Shown: piece by piece, positions 1 through 11,300 of the stretch
Numbering within the stretch: the stretch's first letter is position 1
Layout: the number at the start of each line of letters is the position of its first letter
DNA from: Catonia carolina
Taxonomy: Eukaryota > Arthropoda > Insecta > Hemiptera > Achilidae
NCBI GenBank assembly: GCA_035578175.1
Contig: JAQMRL010000005.1
Coordinates: forward strand, 54,975,722-55,039,721
Direction of reading: 5' to 3'
Length of the DNA stretch: 64,000 nt
Translations under genes and position numbers: made by a program
The notes under the pieces: model-generated
The model's database searches: none
What the model was told of the DNA's origin: nothing
The model's input: the letters and a program-made list of their open reading frames with translations, nothing else

Positions 1-201
1 ATCCTCTTCAAGAGAGATTGCACTTCTAATGCCCACTCAACAAATGGAAAACTGCCCTAACAGTGCTCACAATTAGTCACGGGCAAGTCATAGGAGATGG
101 ATACTACGAACCAAATAAAAATAAGACATGTTCTCCGAATAGAAAGTGAGTCAGCAAAATTACCTAGTACATTTTGTATGTAAAGCAAAATACCTTTTTA
201 G

Positions 202-377
202 AAAGTTTGAATGTCACAATCACAACACAAGAATTAGAACTATGTGCTAATCACAAAGAAAAATTGTTTGAACAAAAACCTGCTTATGAAAATGATAAAT
301 ACATCAATAAACTACTAAAAGGTTTAAAAAATTTTGGTAATCTGTTTGTTTACAAGAAAAGGCTAAAAAGTACTTGA
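202..377 (+). other. possible coding fragment, unidentified
   Basis: An open stretch follows a pyrimidine-rich CCTTTTTAG acceptor-like site and ends at a TGA at 375-377. The peptide is lysine-rich (it includes KLLKGLKNFGNLFVYKK) and resembles no family I know. GT dinucleotides inside it (for example after TTTG near 335) could be donors, so it may be an internal exon of a gene entering from the left edge. It does not join in frame to the candidate exon at 1772. It may be chance. Confidence 0.2.
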
Positions 378-552
378 TTGATGGCATATTACAGTAGTAT
401 AATAAATACATTGTACAGAAGAGTTCTTTCGAAATATTTTTTTTTGTTTTGAAAATAAATTTTTAAGTAAACACTGAGGTTAATCTTGATCTTAATATGA
501 ATCACACAAGGAATTACCGTATCAATGGCAACATTTAGTCTGTTGTAGTGGA

Positions 553-1393
553 CACCTGCTGTAATGTTTCTTTGGTCAGTTGGTATTATTTCTGTCATCA
601 TCTTCTTTATACATCTTCCAAGTTTCTTTGGGTTGAGCCCTGCACAACACTTTTCTTCCTCTTTCTATCACTTAACCCTTTCATTTTTTTCTCAATTCAT
701 CCATCCAGGTCGTTTTCCTCTCCATCTCCAAATGAAGCACCCTTTTCATCAGTCTTCTCCCCTCCATCCTGCTGACATGGGCAAACGATCTCAGCTTTGT
801 CTGTCCAATCCTTCTCAACAAGCTGTCTGTCTCTAGTTGTTTCCTAATTACATAATTTCTTATTCTATCTCTTTTTGTTTTCCTCAGCGTACTCTTCTTG
901 AACTTCATCTCTGCTCCCTGAATTCTATTTTCTCCTTTCTTTTCCCATTCCATGTCTCGACTGCATAAGTCAAAATTGGCACAAAATATCCATTATACAT
1001 AACTTTTTTACAATGCATAGTAACTTCTTGATCTCAAACAAACTAAGCTTCTTGCACTTCGAAAAAACCTCTTGCTTTGTACACCCTTTTTCAAAATTTT
1101 CCATCTTATGAGAGATAAGTTCCTGAGAATGCTTTAACTTCCTCCAGGAACTTATCATTTACCCTTATTCCATGTTCCTGCCTTACTTCTTCACATCTCT
1201 TCTGCACCAGCACTTTGGTGTTTTTCTCCATCGAATTACAAACCACATTCGTTCCACAAATCCAGTGCCCTTTCCATCTCCTCCTCTGTCTTCTCCATAT
1301 GACCAGATCATTTGCAAACACAAAGCTTTTAGCATTTTCTTTGTATCCAGTATTATCTTTGTATCCAGTATTATTTTTGTATGAACCGTACAT
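553..1393 (-). mobile_element. LINE ORF2 remnant (RT end and C-terminus)
   Basis: Read on the minus strand, the upper part encodes a degraded reverse-transcriptase active-site region (FANDLVIW, normally xADDLVI) followed by NSMEKNTKVLVQKR. The lower part encodes a typical LINE C-terminal tail (IQGAEMKF, KTKRDRIRNYVIRKQL, LLRRIGQTKLRSFAHVSRME). The two parts are in different frames with lost sequence between them, so it is dead. The product would be a non-LTR retrotransposon polymerase. Confidence 0.7.
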
Positions 1394-1442
1394 GTATCAG
1401 ATTCTATATACCAGTACCATTCAGTATTTGTATAAAGTTGTA

Positions 1443-1504
1443 CTACTGTCTGTCTATAACTTGATGGCCTCCCGCAGGAGGCCATCAAGTTAGACAGACA
1501 GTAG
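1443..1504. repeat. near-perfect 62-bp palindrome
   Basis: Arms of 28-30 nt around a 4-nt CGCA loop, starting CTACTGTCTGTCTA. The left arm carries a 2-nt bulge. It lies immediately beside the LINE remnant and contains no gene. Confidence 0.85.
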
Positions 1505-1771
1505 GAAAAGAAAAATTCAGATATAATTTTAATAGTATTATTAAAACTATCTCCAAATTTTTTACAATTATTTCCATACTCATTCTTTCCAAAAACTATA
1601 ATGCATTTACAACAACTTACAATGTACAAGATGGAGGAAATTTACCTACCTAACTATGGCTAAAAGCCAAGTTCTAGGGTACATGAAAGGTGTTAGGGCA
1701 GGCCAAATTTAAATTAATTTTTGAGAATTCTAATAGAAGTAGTTTTACTTATTACAATTTTTTCTTTTCAG

Positions 1772-2008
1772 AATTTAGAAGTGCTTGTAAGATTACAACG
1801 GAAATCTCGACTTTATAACGAATTAAAAAATTCTCGTTACAAACTACTTTTTCGTAATGAAAGTACATTAGATTCAGAAAGTCAAAAACAAAAATCTACT
1901 AATTCAAATCTAATATCAGTTTTAGAAGCACTTATTCAAGATTTTCCTAGTCTACAGATGCCATTCACAGGAGTACTAAACAGCCTTCGAGTGAGCACAA
2001 CCTATTAG
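1772..2008 (+). CDS. candidate terminal exon of unidentified gene
   Basis: A good acceptor (TTTTTTCTTTTCAG) is followed by 78 codons and a TAG stop. The peptide begins NLEVLVRLQRKSRLYNELKN and ends TGVLNSLRVSTTY. It is hydrophilic with heptad-like leucines, which would fit a coiled coil. I recognise no family. Composition and the strong acceptor favour a real last exon of a plus-strand gene whose other exons lie left of the window. AATAAA-type motifs occur further down near 2327. No upstream exon in compatible phase was found here. Confidence 0.35.
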   Translation, partial: NLEVLVRLQRKSRLYNELKNSRYKLLFRNESTLDSESQKQKSTNSNLISVLEALIQDFPSLQMPFTGVLNSLRVSTTY

Positions 2009-2412
2009 GTTATAATAATGTTGTCAATATAAAAATAACCTTTTTAAGGTAATGGTCACAACATAATGCAGTACCAATGTGTTTTAATTAAATAACCATA
2101 AGAAACAAGATAGTGTGCCACTAATTCGTTCCAACACCATTTTTAATTTTAAAGATAACAATTTTAAAAGTAACGCAATTGTAAAGCAGCAGTAGGTGTA
2201 TTCTACACAAGTTCTGGTACTCTACCATATTAGGAGTTGTATTGTCTAATATTGCATAATATCTTTCTACGTAGTAGTTATTCTGATTTGTCATAATCAG
2301 AGAAAGATTTTGTTTTTTGTATATATTAATAAAAAACTTTTAAAATAAATTTTTATATTATTTACAATCACCCTTTTCAATTCATTTCGTACAAAGTTAC
2401 ATGATAAAACTA
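2009..2412. other. AT-rich, no gene seen
   Basis: Follows the candidate terminal exon and could hold its 3' UTR (AATAAA at about 2327). Nothing else recognised. Confidence 0.5.
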
Positions 2413-3381
2413 CAAGGCGTGTTCAGAAAGTAAGTACCGTTTTAAAAAAAAACAAGTAAAACAATTTTTTTTCAACACAATTTTATTTCTGATTTTATTT
2501 TATGAATTTTATTACCTTAAACTATTTTTTGACACAGTTTCCACCGATGTTCAAACACTTGTCGTAGCGGGTGATCAATTTGTCTATACCCTCTTCGTAG
2601 AAGGTTCCCGCCATTGACGTGCACAAAACCAAGAGACTCGGAAGTGCTTTGACTTTTCTCACACGGTACAGTGATGATGGTGAGGATTTTTTAAACAAAA
2701 TTGTGACAGGTGATGAAAATTGGGTCCGTCATGTCACCGGAATCTAAGCAGCAGTCAATGAAGTGGCGACACACGCAATCCCTGAAGAAACTAAAATTCA
2801 AGACGATAAAGTCTGCACAAAAAATCATGTGCACTGTCTTTTGGGATCAGAAAGGTGTTTGCTGATTGATTTTCTCCCAAGAGGTGAAACTATTAATGCG
2901 GCAAGGTATTGCCAAACCTTAAGAAAACTAAGGCGGGCGATTCAAAACAAACAGAGAGGAATGCTCAGTAACGGAATTGTGTTGCTCCATGACAATGCTC
3001 GACCTTATACCGCTGGTGACACTCAAACATTGGTTCGACAATTTCGTGTTAAGAGCAGTTCGATCACCCGCCCTACAGCCCGGACTTGGCACAGTCTGAC
3101 TACCACTTGTTCCTGCACATGAAGCGCGAGCTAGGCGGCCAACGCTTTGAAACCGACGATGAAGTGAAAACTGCCGTGGAGTCTTGGCTACATTCGTTGG
3201 CGGGAACCTTCTACGAAGAGGGTATAGACAAATTGATCACTCGCTACAATAAGTGTTTGAACATCGGTGGAAACTATGTCGAAAAATAATTTAAGGCTTT
3301 CATATAGAAATAAAATTGTGTTGAAAAAAATTGTTATACTTGTTTTTTTTTAAACTGTACTTACTTTCTGAACACACCTCG
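2413..3381 (+). mobile_element. palindromic mariner element 1 (969 bp, defective)
   Basis: Bounded by TA target duplications. The termini begin CAAGGCGTGTTCAG and, on the other strand, CGAGGTGTGTTCAG. The middle encodes a mariner transposase from about residue 120 onward: HKTKRLGSALTFLTRY, VTGDENWV (first catalytic Asp), LLHDNARP (second Asp), then a frameshift before SDYHLFLHMKRELGGQRFET and the C-terminal TRYNKCLNIGGNYVEK. Instead of the transposase 5' end, 2413-2613 is an inverted copy of the 3' end (3198-3381), including the last codons. It cannot make transposase and would fold into a hairpin. Confidence 0.9.
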
Positions 3382-3383
3382 TA

Positions 3384-3660
3384 ATACTCTGATGTTTCTC
3401 TATGAATAAAGAAGTACTTGTGTGAAAAAATACAAAAATAATTTAAAAAGTAACATCAGTTTCCTGTCTGTCACCACTAAGACTGCTCTGGTGTTACTCG
3501 TCTAGTAGAAGTGGGAGAAAAACATGTTTTTTTCTATAGCGAGAAAGCTGTCATAGGCCTCAGTAAGATTTTTGAGTCCAGAGAAACAGCTTGTCATAAT
3601 GACTGCTCATTCGTTGATTGACATCCGAAAAGTTTGTTCAGTTGTTTATTTTGAGACAAA
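3384..3660. other. no gene or recognised repeat
   Basis: Sequence between the mariner and the inverted family B fragment. Nothing supported on either strand. Confidence 0.4.
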
Positions 3661-3667
3661 GAAATTT

Positions 3668-4125
3668 GGTGTGAAACACTCATACAACTTTCTCTCACCT
3701 AAAAATATTATCAAAAACATAACCTATATTTAATCATGAGTGAATGAAGGTGAAAATCAGCTTCAGTTAGACTTTGGAAAATTACTAATTTATATTAAAC
3801 TAAGCTCTGTAGAAAATACCTTTAGATTATATACACTTTTGCCCTAAAATGCATCTGAAGGTCACAATCTTAAACCCATTTTTACAGATTTTAATGAGGA
3901 AAATCACTTATTGATGCTGAACCAAACTTTGTAGAAACAAACACTTCAAATAAAAGTTATGGCTTTTTTAATTTTCTACAGCATTGGTTGCACACAATTT
4001 TGGTCTAAAATCCATATTAAGGCAGCAGTCTTTAAAAAAATAATTTTACCACGAAAGCACAGCCCTCCAAGGGTTTCAGCGTACATGCTGCTTCTTTGTA
4101 TAGCACAAAAATGCAGTACATGAGC
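3668..4125 (-). mobile_element. family B repeat, 3' half, divergent
   Basis: Starts (read on minus) at the conserved terminal block ending TTTCACACC and runs back through the AGCCTAGTTTAG and AGCAGACATG segments. It is more diverged than its neighbour and lies head to head with the plus-strand copy at 4161. Confidence 0.65.
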
Positions 4126-4160
4126 AGAGTATTTTGGTGTATATTTTCTTCTTCATTTAT

Positions 4161-5045
4161 TACTTTCTCTTGCCTATATGAATATATAGGAAGGAAAGTA
4201 TTGTTTTCATGTCAATTTTTGGAAATCGAGTTTTCACCAGATCTACAAGTTTTCAGACCCCCTGAACCCAAAAAACCTGTTTTTAGCGATTGGTCTGTGT
4301 GTGTGAACAGAATATCTCGAGAACGGAACATCGTAGGCTTGAAACTTGAGTTAGATACCACTAGAAGACCCGATACAAACATTTTCATCAAAATCGGTCA
4401 ACCGGAAGTAGTAGTTTATTCGTGTAATTTTTCACTTTTTTGCGATTTTCTTAAAAATGGCTCCTACAATTTTTTTTTAAATCGCCTAATTTACTAAACG
4501 TTTTATGCTCTACAAGATACGGTAGGTGACATGTCTGCTAAAGTTCTTAGGGAGGTTTTCTCGTAAAAAAATTTTTTTTTAGATGCGACTTTAATATGCA
4601 TATAGTGCAAAAATGTATATAATATATGTTGTAGAGAATTTAAAACCCTATAACTATTATTTTAAATGTTTTTTTGTAAAACGCTTAGTTTAGCAGTAAT
4701 TAGCGATTTTCTGTTTACTAACGAAAACATGTAAAAATATTAATTTTTTTTTAGATTTTAGCCTTAGTATGCATTTTATGACAAAAGTGTATATAATTAA
4801 ATTTATAGGAAATTAAAAGATCTACAACTTTTATTTACAGTATTTTTCTCTACATAGCCTAGTTTAGCATGAAAGTGATTTTCCGTATTTTTAAGCCAAA
4901 CTGAGGTTGATTTTCATTTTGCGTCCTTCACTCATGATAAAAATAAGGTTATATTTTTTGTTTATTACTAAAGTTGGGTTATATTATTAATTATTTGCAC
5001 TGGCAAGGGAAAGTCGTATGAGTGCTTCACACCAGATTTTTTTTC
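4161..5045 (+). mobile_element. family B repeat, near full length
   Basis: The 5' end is TACTTTCTCTTGCCTATATG, where CCTATAT and ATATAGG plus flanking CTTTC/GAAAG form a hairpin. The 3' end has GGCAAGGGAAAG (inverted match to the 5' CTTTCTCTTGCC), a TGTGA/TCACA type hairpin and CACACCAGATTTTTT. The interior is a chain of inverted repeats (CTACAACTTTTA blocks) with no intact gene. An open frame around TNIFIKIGQPEVVVYS recurs in several copies but is never part of a longer protein. Confidence 0.8.
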
Positions 5046-5159
5046 TGAAACCATTATTGAGCTTGTCTTCTTCATTACAAGAAAAACCACCAAGAACTTG
5101 ATGCACCTTGTTTTGTTATTCAGGAAAAAACAAATTAAGATTTTTACAAGAAACTGAAT

Positions 5160-5165
5160 TTTATT
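5160..5165 (-). terminator. mRpS7 polyadenylation signal
   Basis: AATAAA on the minus strand about 92 nt past the mRpS7 stop codon, giving a short 3' UTR typical of ribosomal protein genes. It is the first canonical signal after the stop. Confidence 0.5.
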
Positions 5166-5256
5166 TACAAAATTACATCAAAATCATAATTAAAATTGCT
5201 CTACAACAACAGAACTTGTAGCTCATAACAACATAATAAGTTTTTAATTTTAATGT

Positions 5257-5337
5257 TCAGCCCCATCTGTAATGAGCATACGCACGATTTGCTTCACATT
5301 GCTTATGTAAATCTTGCTTCTTTTTAATGACTCGTCC
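5257..5337 (-). CDS. mRpS7: mRpS7 exon 6 (C-terminal, stop TGA)
   Basis: Encodes GRVIKKKQDLHKQCEANRAY followed by AHYRWG and TGA, the rRNA-binding tail that is the most conserved part of uS7. The acceptor is ATTTTTTTTAG. Only 23 nt of intron separate it from the end of the inserted Sola-like transposon at 5361. Confidence 0.95.
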   Translation of the reverse strand, partial: GRVIKKKQDLHKQCEANRAYAHYRWG

Positions 5338-8300
5338 CTAAAAAAAATAAAGATATAATTGAGGCGGGTCATAGCAAAACTGGATAAGTGCAAGTTATGT
5401 AATTTTTCAGCAGAGGCAAAAAACTTGTATTGACTATGCAAGTGTTAAAAAGAGGTAGCTAATAATATTTTTTCATTAATATCTTCTTTTAAGTAGTAAT
5501 GGAAACAGTCTGTAACATATTGGTAATCATTTTAATTAATTATAATGATTTTAAAACTGCACTTAGCTAGTTTTGACACAACAAAACTCAAATGACTAGT
5601 TTTGCAACAACATAAATTGAAAAAGACAAGTTTTGCTGTAGTAACACACCTTGCATCGCAAATAAAACTAAGTGAATTTTATGTAAACAAATTTATTGAT
5701 TATTTATTGACACTGTAAAAGTATGTTAAATATTAAAAAGTTTTATATTATAAGCTTTTTTTAAACCAAGAGTTCTTTTTCTTCTTCTGCACGTTCTTCG
5801 CAGTAGTGTTCTTCTGGTGTGTCATCTGGCATGATATTCTTAGTCTGCAGCACATTCTTCAAAAAGTCATTCTCAGGAAGATTCATCCAATTACTGACTC
5901 CGTAGTGTTTTTCAAGAAGTTTCTTGACGTCTTTGAGTTTTGCTTCTTTCACTGGGCATCCACGGTTGATTTCTGTGAGCACAGCTTCCTTAAGTTTTTT
6001 CCCTTTTCTGATAACAGATTTGTCAGCTCCTGTGTTACTATTATAGGACCATTCACCTGTGACTGTTACTGTATTGTTATTCTGTCCCCGTTTTAAAACA
6101 AAACGTTTGGCCTGAGAGAACCGAAAATGCCAATTTTTGGTGGGTTTGAGGTACAATTCGGTTAACTCCTTCCAGTCAAAGACTGTAAGATCAGTCTCCA
6201 TCTTAGACACTGTACCATGTCTTTTAAATATATCAATGTACTGATCAGGGTTGGAAATGACAGGAATTTTTTTCACTTCCTTTTCAATTCTCCCAAACAC
6301 TCTGTCAGCAGGAAGAAATGAATGTCCAGGTACTGGGTAGATAATTTCTAACTGATTAACATTTTGTGGAGCGATGTTCAAAAGAAAATAAGAGCACATA
6401 CATATCATCATCGAGTTTCGATTTTGCCCGCCACATCCATCTGCACAAAGGCGAAGTGTAGAGCAATCGTTTAAATCTATCTGACACAGGCGATTAAACA
6501 CGGCAGAGGAAATTTCATTGGATCCTTTAGGAAAGTCATTTTCATTCCATGTGTATATGAATGTGTTGTGAAGAGTCATTTTATTTTCAGAAGAGCCCTC
6601 AAAAATTGTGAAATTGTAAGTGTAAAGCTGCCTGCTATAATAGGCTACTTGGTCAGGAACTTTAGGCAATACCATGTTTTTCTGGCAATCGAATGACACT
6701 GTCACTAAACCATCCCTTTTTTCTTTTAATTTTGAAAAAAACGCTTTTGCTCGAAGCTTATGCACACGATATTCCATTATCATCTGAGCACATTTTGACT
6801 TATCTGTCTCAACTTTTATCTGCTGTTTATATGACATACAACTGGAGCATGCATCTGTGACAGGAATACCAAAACCTAAATTATACTCAAGATTGATAAT
6901 TTTTCTAAAAAAAGACCTTTTAACTTGCATATTGTCAGGCTGATCAGAATTGTACATTTTTAATAGCTTAGAAATACTTAGGTTACCTGGAAGGTATTGC
7001 CTAATAATAGATTTTCCTCTACAATAGTGGGTTTCACTACAGTTTTTTAGGGACTCCACAAAATTTCGGACATTGTCCCTTTTATTTACATATTTTACAC
7101 TCATTCGGTCTCCTCCTCGTCTTTCTTTTGGAAGTTCCCCTGACTCAAAATAGTTTCTGGCTATTCGTTGGACTCGGTCCTTCGATATGTTTAATATCCC
7201 CAGAAATGATTTTTGGCATACCTGGACTTTGAAGGTCTTTGTATTTTTAATTTTAACAAAATACTCCACTGTAATGCTTTTCTTCTTAGGCCTAACACTT
7301 TCTGTCTTCTGTATTCTTTGAGGTAATTTAACTTCGATATTTTTTAGAATGAAACAGTCTTGTACAGTTTTGTTATATGTTTTGTACATGTTATCATGAA
7401 ATGCTTTAATGTCTTGCATTTTTAATGTTTTACAACGGAAGGTCTTCTTTCCCTTGTGTTCACATGCTGGATAATTTGGTAACTGCTTGGGTTGATGCCT
7501 GAAAACAAAATAAATTGTTAATACTTCACTAAAATGAAACCAAATTTCTGAATAGATTTAGGGTTGAAGTAAAAAGAGATTAGGTTGAATAGAAAGTAGG
7601 CTTAAACTTACGGTATTGTTTACATAATTGTATAGAATGGGTAGTTTACACTAATTGGGATAGGTAGTGTGTTTACTGAATAAGAAATAAACGACTAATA
7701 TAATAGGATTTAGTAATAGAATTAGTAAATATATCTTATCTGATATATTTGTAAAACATTAAGTTTTATAAATAAATAAATAAGTTTAAAGTTTATTAAA
7801 ACAGAAGGTTCGTATTAAACACTTTTAGGTTAAGTTCTATTGGTTACAAAAGACAACACTGAATAAGGAATAAAAGACTAATATAAAAGGATTTAGTAAT
7901 AGAATTAGTAAATATATCTTATCTGATATATTTATAAAACATTAAGTTTTATAAATAAATAAGTTTAAAGTTTATTAAAACAGAAGGTTCGTAATAAACA
8001 CGTTTAGGTTAAGTTCTATTGGTTACAAAAAACAAAACTTACCTTTTGTATTTATCTTTATTTCTTGCCCACTCTTCTGGCAATGCCCTTCTCTTTCTCC
8101 CTTTTCCCACGGGCGATGGTTTAATTTTATTCATTTTTCTATAAAATAATGTTATTATTATGATATTATTCTGAAATAACACAACCACTGAAGAACACGC
8201 ACTCGTAAATAGAACAGGTAGTCACGTGACACTAAAGGCGGCATCCTATTGGCTGCATTCAAAAAGCGAGTTTTGCAGCAACAGTGTTGTCGTAAAAGGC

Positions 8301-11300
8301 AAGTTTTGCTACAACTACCGTATTTCTATATTAAATTTAAATTACAAATAGACAGTTTTGGCACAGATACCATATGTTTATGTGTACAACTTTAGACAAT
8401 GATCAGTTTACCAACCTAAAAGCACTTTTTAAAAAAAATGCACTTAGCCAGTTTTGCTATGACCCGCCTCAATTGAAAATTGATAACATTATATTACAAA
8501 ACTTATTATTTAACAAGTGAAGTGCAAAATTGTTTTAAATTTCATGAGTTTTTTTTTAATTTTCATGGGGAGAACACTTGGTTAAAAGTTTTAAGCGTTT
8601 AGGAAGTAGGATTTCTGCAGTTGGAGGATGATTTATGAGACTCCAGAAACGAGGGAAGTTGTATCAGGCAAAGAAACTTATTTTATGACACAGAAGTGTA
8701 CTAGAGAAGACTAAAATCTTAATGTATGAAATATACAACTAACGGGTTGTAATGTATGGTGCAGAATGACAGAAAAGGATTGTTCTAGACTTCAAGCAGG
8801 GAGATGAATTACTTTGAGATAAAACACGAAGATAAAGAGTGAGAAAGGTTGATGTCACAGAGGATCTGAAAAAAGAAAGTATAAGAAATGGAGCTGAGAA
8901 AATAGGTTATAACAGTGTGGAGAGAAGAGAATATTCCGTTATTTCACATCACATCATCTAAAACCTTAAAGTCTTCTCATGTAAACATATCTTTACTATT
9001 ATTACTTATGACTCTTACTCACTATAATTAATTGTAGATGTTGTTTGTATGTTTATTAATACACATTAGTTGGTTGTTTGCTTCGCACGTGTTCTGTTCA
9101 ATATATAATGAATCTTTTGGAATGGGCTCATATTATTTCTACTAAGAAAAGAACTGTACGTCTCCTTCAAGAGAAAGTAATATTGCATAATCCACAGATT
9201 TGTTTAAATGAACAAGATTTATAATACTGAACATCACAGGATCGTTGGGTGTGAAATAAAGCAATCTGCAGAATTAGTGAGTGAACCACTAAGAAGTGGC
9301 ACATTTCTCGCTAATATGAAGTTGGATTATCGAACCATCATTCTCTTCATTTACAGTTACATTTAAATAATAACATACAGTTACAGTTAAATAAAAATGA
9401 AAACAACCGAAATAAAAGAAATAGGCGATTGCTAGTCAAACAGTACAGAGCACGTACTGGCAATTGCTGGATTGAACAGTAAAGGTGCATTCACACAAAA
9501 TTTTGATGATGTGAAATAATGGAATACGTCCAATTAATAGAGAGAAGTTTTTGTTAACACCCAGACCCTGCATAAGCTGGAATGGAATACGATAATATGT
9601 ATATACACATATTTTCATAGCAATAATTCCTGAAAAAAATTAATTAAAATTGAAAATTTTGAAAAAACTATTTTAGATAAAATATCTGAAACATACAATA
9701 GTATGAATATGCTGCTACTTCTACAATATACAATGAGTCAGTCAAAATCTTAGTTGATTCTTAAAGTTTGAAAAATTTACAACAAAAGAAACTGAAATAT
9801 GAAGCATTACTAAATTTAAATCTTCTTGTTTCCGTCTTTCTTGAAGGATTACATCTCAACCTCTTCTAGTTTCCATATTCTCACTTGCCACCTGTCCTCA
9901 TACAAAACTGTTTTCATTGGAAACCTGTTGCAACTCATTTAATGCAGATGCTTACCCCGCCACCTCATATAATTTTTAATCCTGTCACTCATGGCTAGAA
10001 ATGTCAGTTCCTCCTTAATTCTAACATTCTAAATCTTGTCCATCTTAGTAACTCTATTAATAATTAAAAATGTATTAAGTAGTTTCAACAAACCTTATTT
10101 TCAGAAGCGTCAACTAATTCATGAGCTTCACGAATCCACCAACGAGCTGTTCTTTCTTTCTCCCGTCCTGCCTCAATTAACCAATTCATGGACATAAATT
10201 TTGCTTGACTGTCTGTTATTGGTGTAGGAACCTTAAAAAAAAACCTGGTGTGAAACACTCACCCGACTTTCTCTTGCCAATGAAAATAACTAACAATATA
10301 ACCTAACATTAGCAATAAAACATTAGAAATAAACAAACAAACTAACCTCAGTAAACAGCCTAATTTTAATCACGAGTGAAAGATGCAAAATGAAAACCAA
10401 CCTCAGTTTGCCTTAAAAATACGGAAAATCACTCTTCACGCTAAACTAGGCTCTGTACAGAAAAATTCCCTAAATTAAAGTTGTAGATCTTTAATTTCCT
10501 AAAAATTTGATTATATACTTTTGTTGTAAAATGTAAGTCTAAGGCTGAAATCTTTAAAAAAATTAATTTGTTTTACACATTTTCATGAGAAAAACAGAAA
10601 ATCACTAATTACCGCTTAAATAAGTATTATACAAAAAAATATTTGAAATAAAAGTTGTAGGATTTAAAATTCCCTACAACTTTTATTATATACATTTTTG
10701 CACTAAAATGCATTATAAAGCAGCAATCTTAAAAAAACAATTTTTTTACGTAAAAACAGCCTCTCCAAGAATTTCAGCACACACACATAACGCCTACCCC
10801 ATCTTATAAAGCATAAAAAATTTAGTAAATGAGGCAATTTTTAAAAAAATTGTAGGAGCCGTTTTTGAGAAAATCCCAAGAAAGTAAAAAAATGACACGA
10901 ATAAACTACTACTTCTGGTTGACTGATTTTGATGAAAATGTTCGTGTTCGGTTCGGTAGTAGTATTTAACTTAAGTTTCAAGTTCGTACGATGTTCTGTT
11001 CTTGAGATATTTTGTTCACACACACACACACACACACGCACAGACCAATCGCTAAAAACATGTTTTTTGGGTTCAAAGGTTCTGAAAACGTGTAGATCCG
11101 GTGAAAACTCAATTTCGAAAAATAGACATAAAACAATACTTTCCTTCCTATATATTCATATAGGCAAGAGGAAGTAAAAATAAAATAATAAAACACATGA
11201 CAGGAGTAGGGTGAATACATAACCTTATTGGTGGAAATTTTTTAAATTATCATCAATCATTTTCCTTCGTCTGACTGTCTGTCACACCGAGATTTCAGAA

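Larger units (their letters stand above)
5361..8470 (-). mobile_element. Sola-like DNA transposon, apparently complete (3.1 kb)
   Basis: Terminal inverted repeats of about 30 bp (GAGGCGGGTCATAGCAAAAC at both ends) are flanked by a 4-bp duplication, AATT, at 5357-5360 and 8471-8474. It contains a two-exon transposase gene on the minus strand, the same strand as the host gene. Both subterminal regions carry several copies of an AGTTTTGCNACAAC-like motif (about 5570-5650 and 8265-8465), plausible transposase sites. The 4-bp duplication and the transposase type suggest the Sola superfamily. I could not verify this by search. Confidence 0.8.

Noticed and set aside
4096..4497. 133-aa open frame in a family B repeat
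   Set aside because: The frame recurs only because the repeat recurs. It starts outside the element, shows no conserved domain and is broken in most copies.
5250..5441. 63-aa minus frame as a short gene
   Set aside because: Its open frame is the reading of exon 6 flanks in another frame. The real coding part is the spliced mRpS7 exon 5257-5337.
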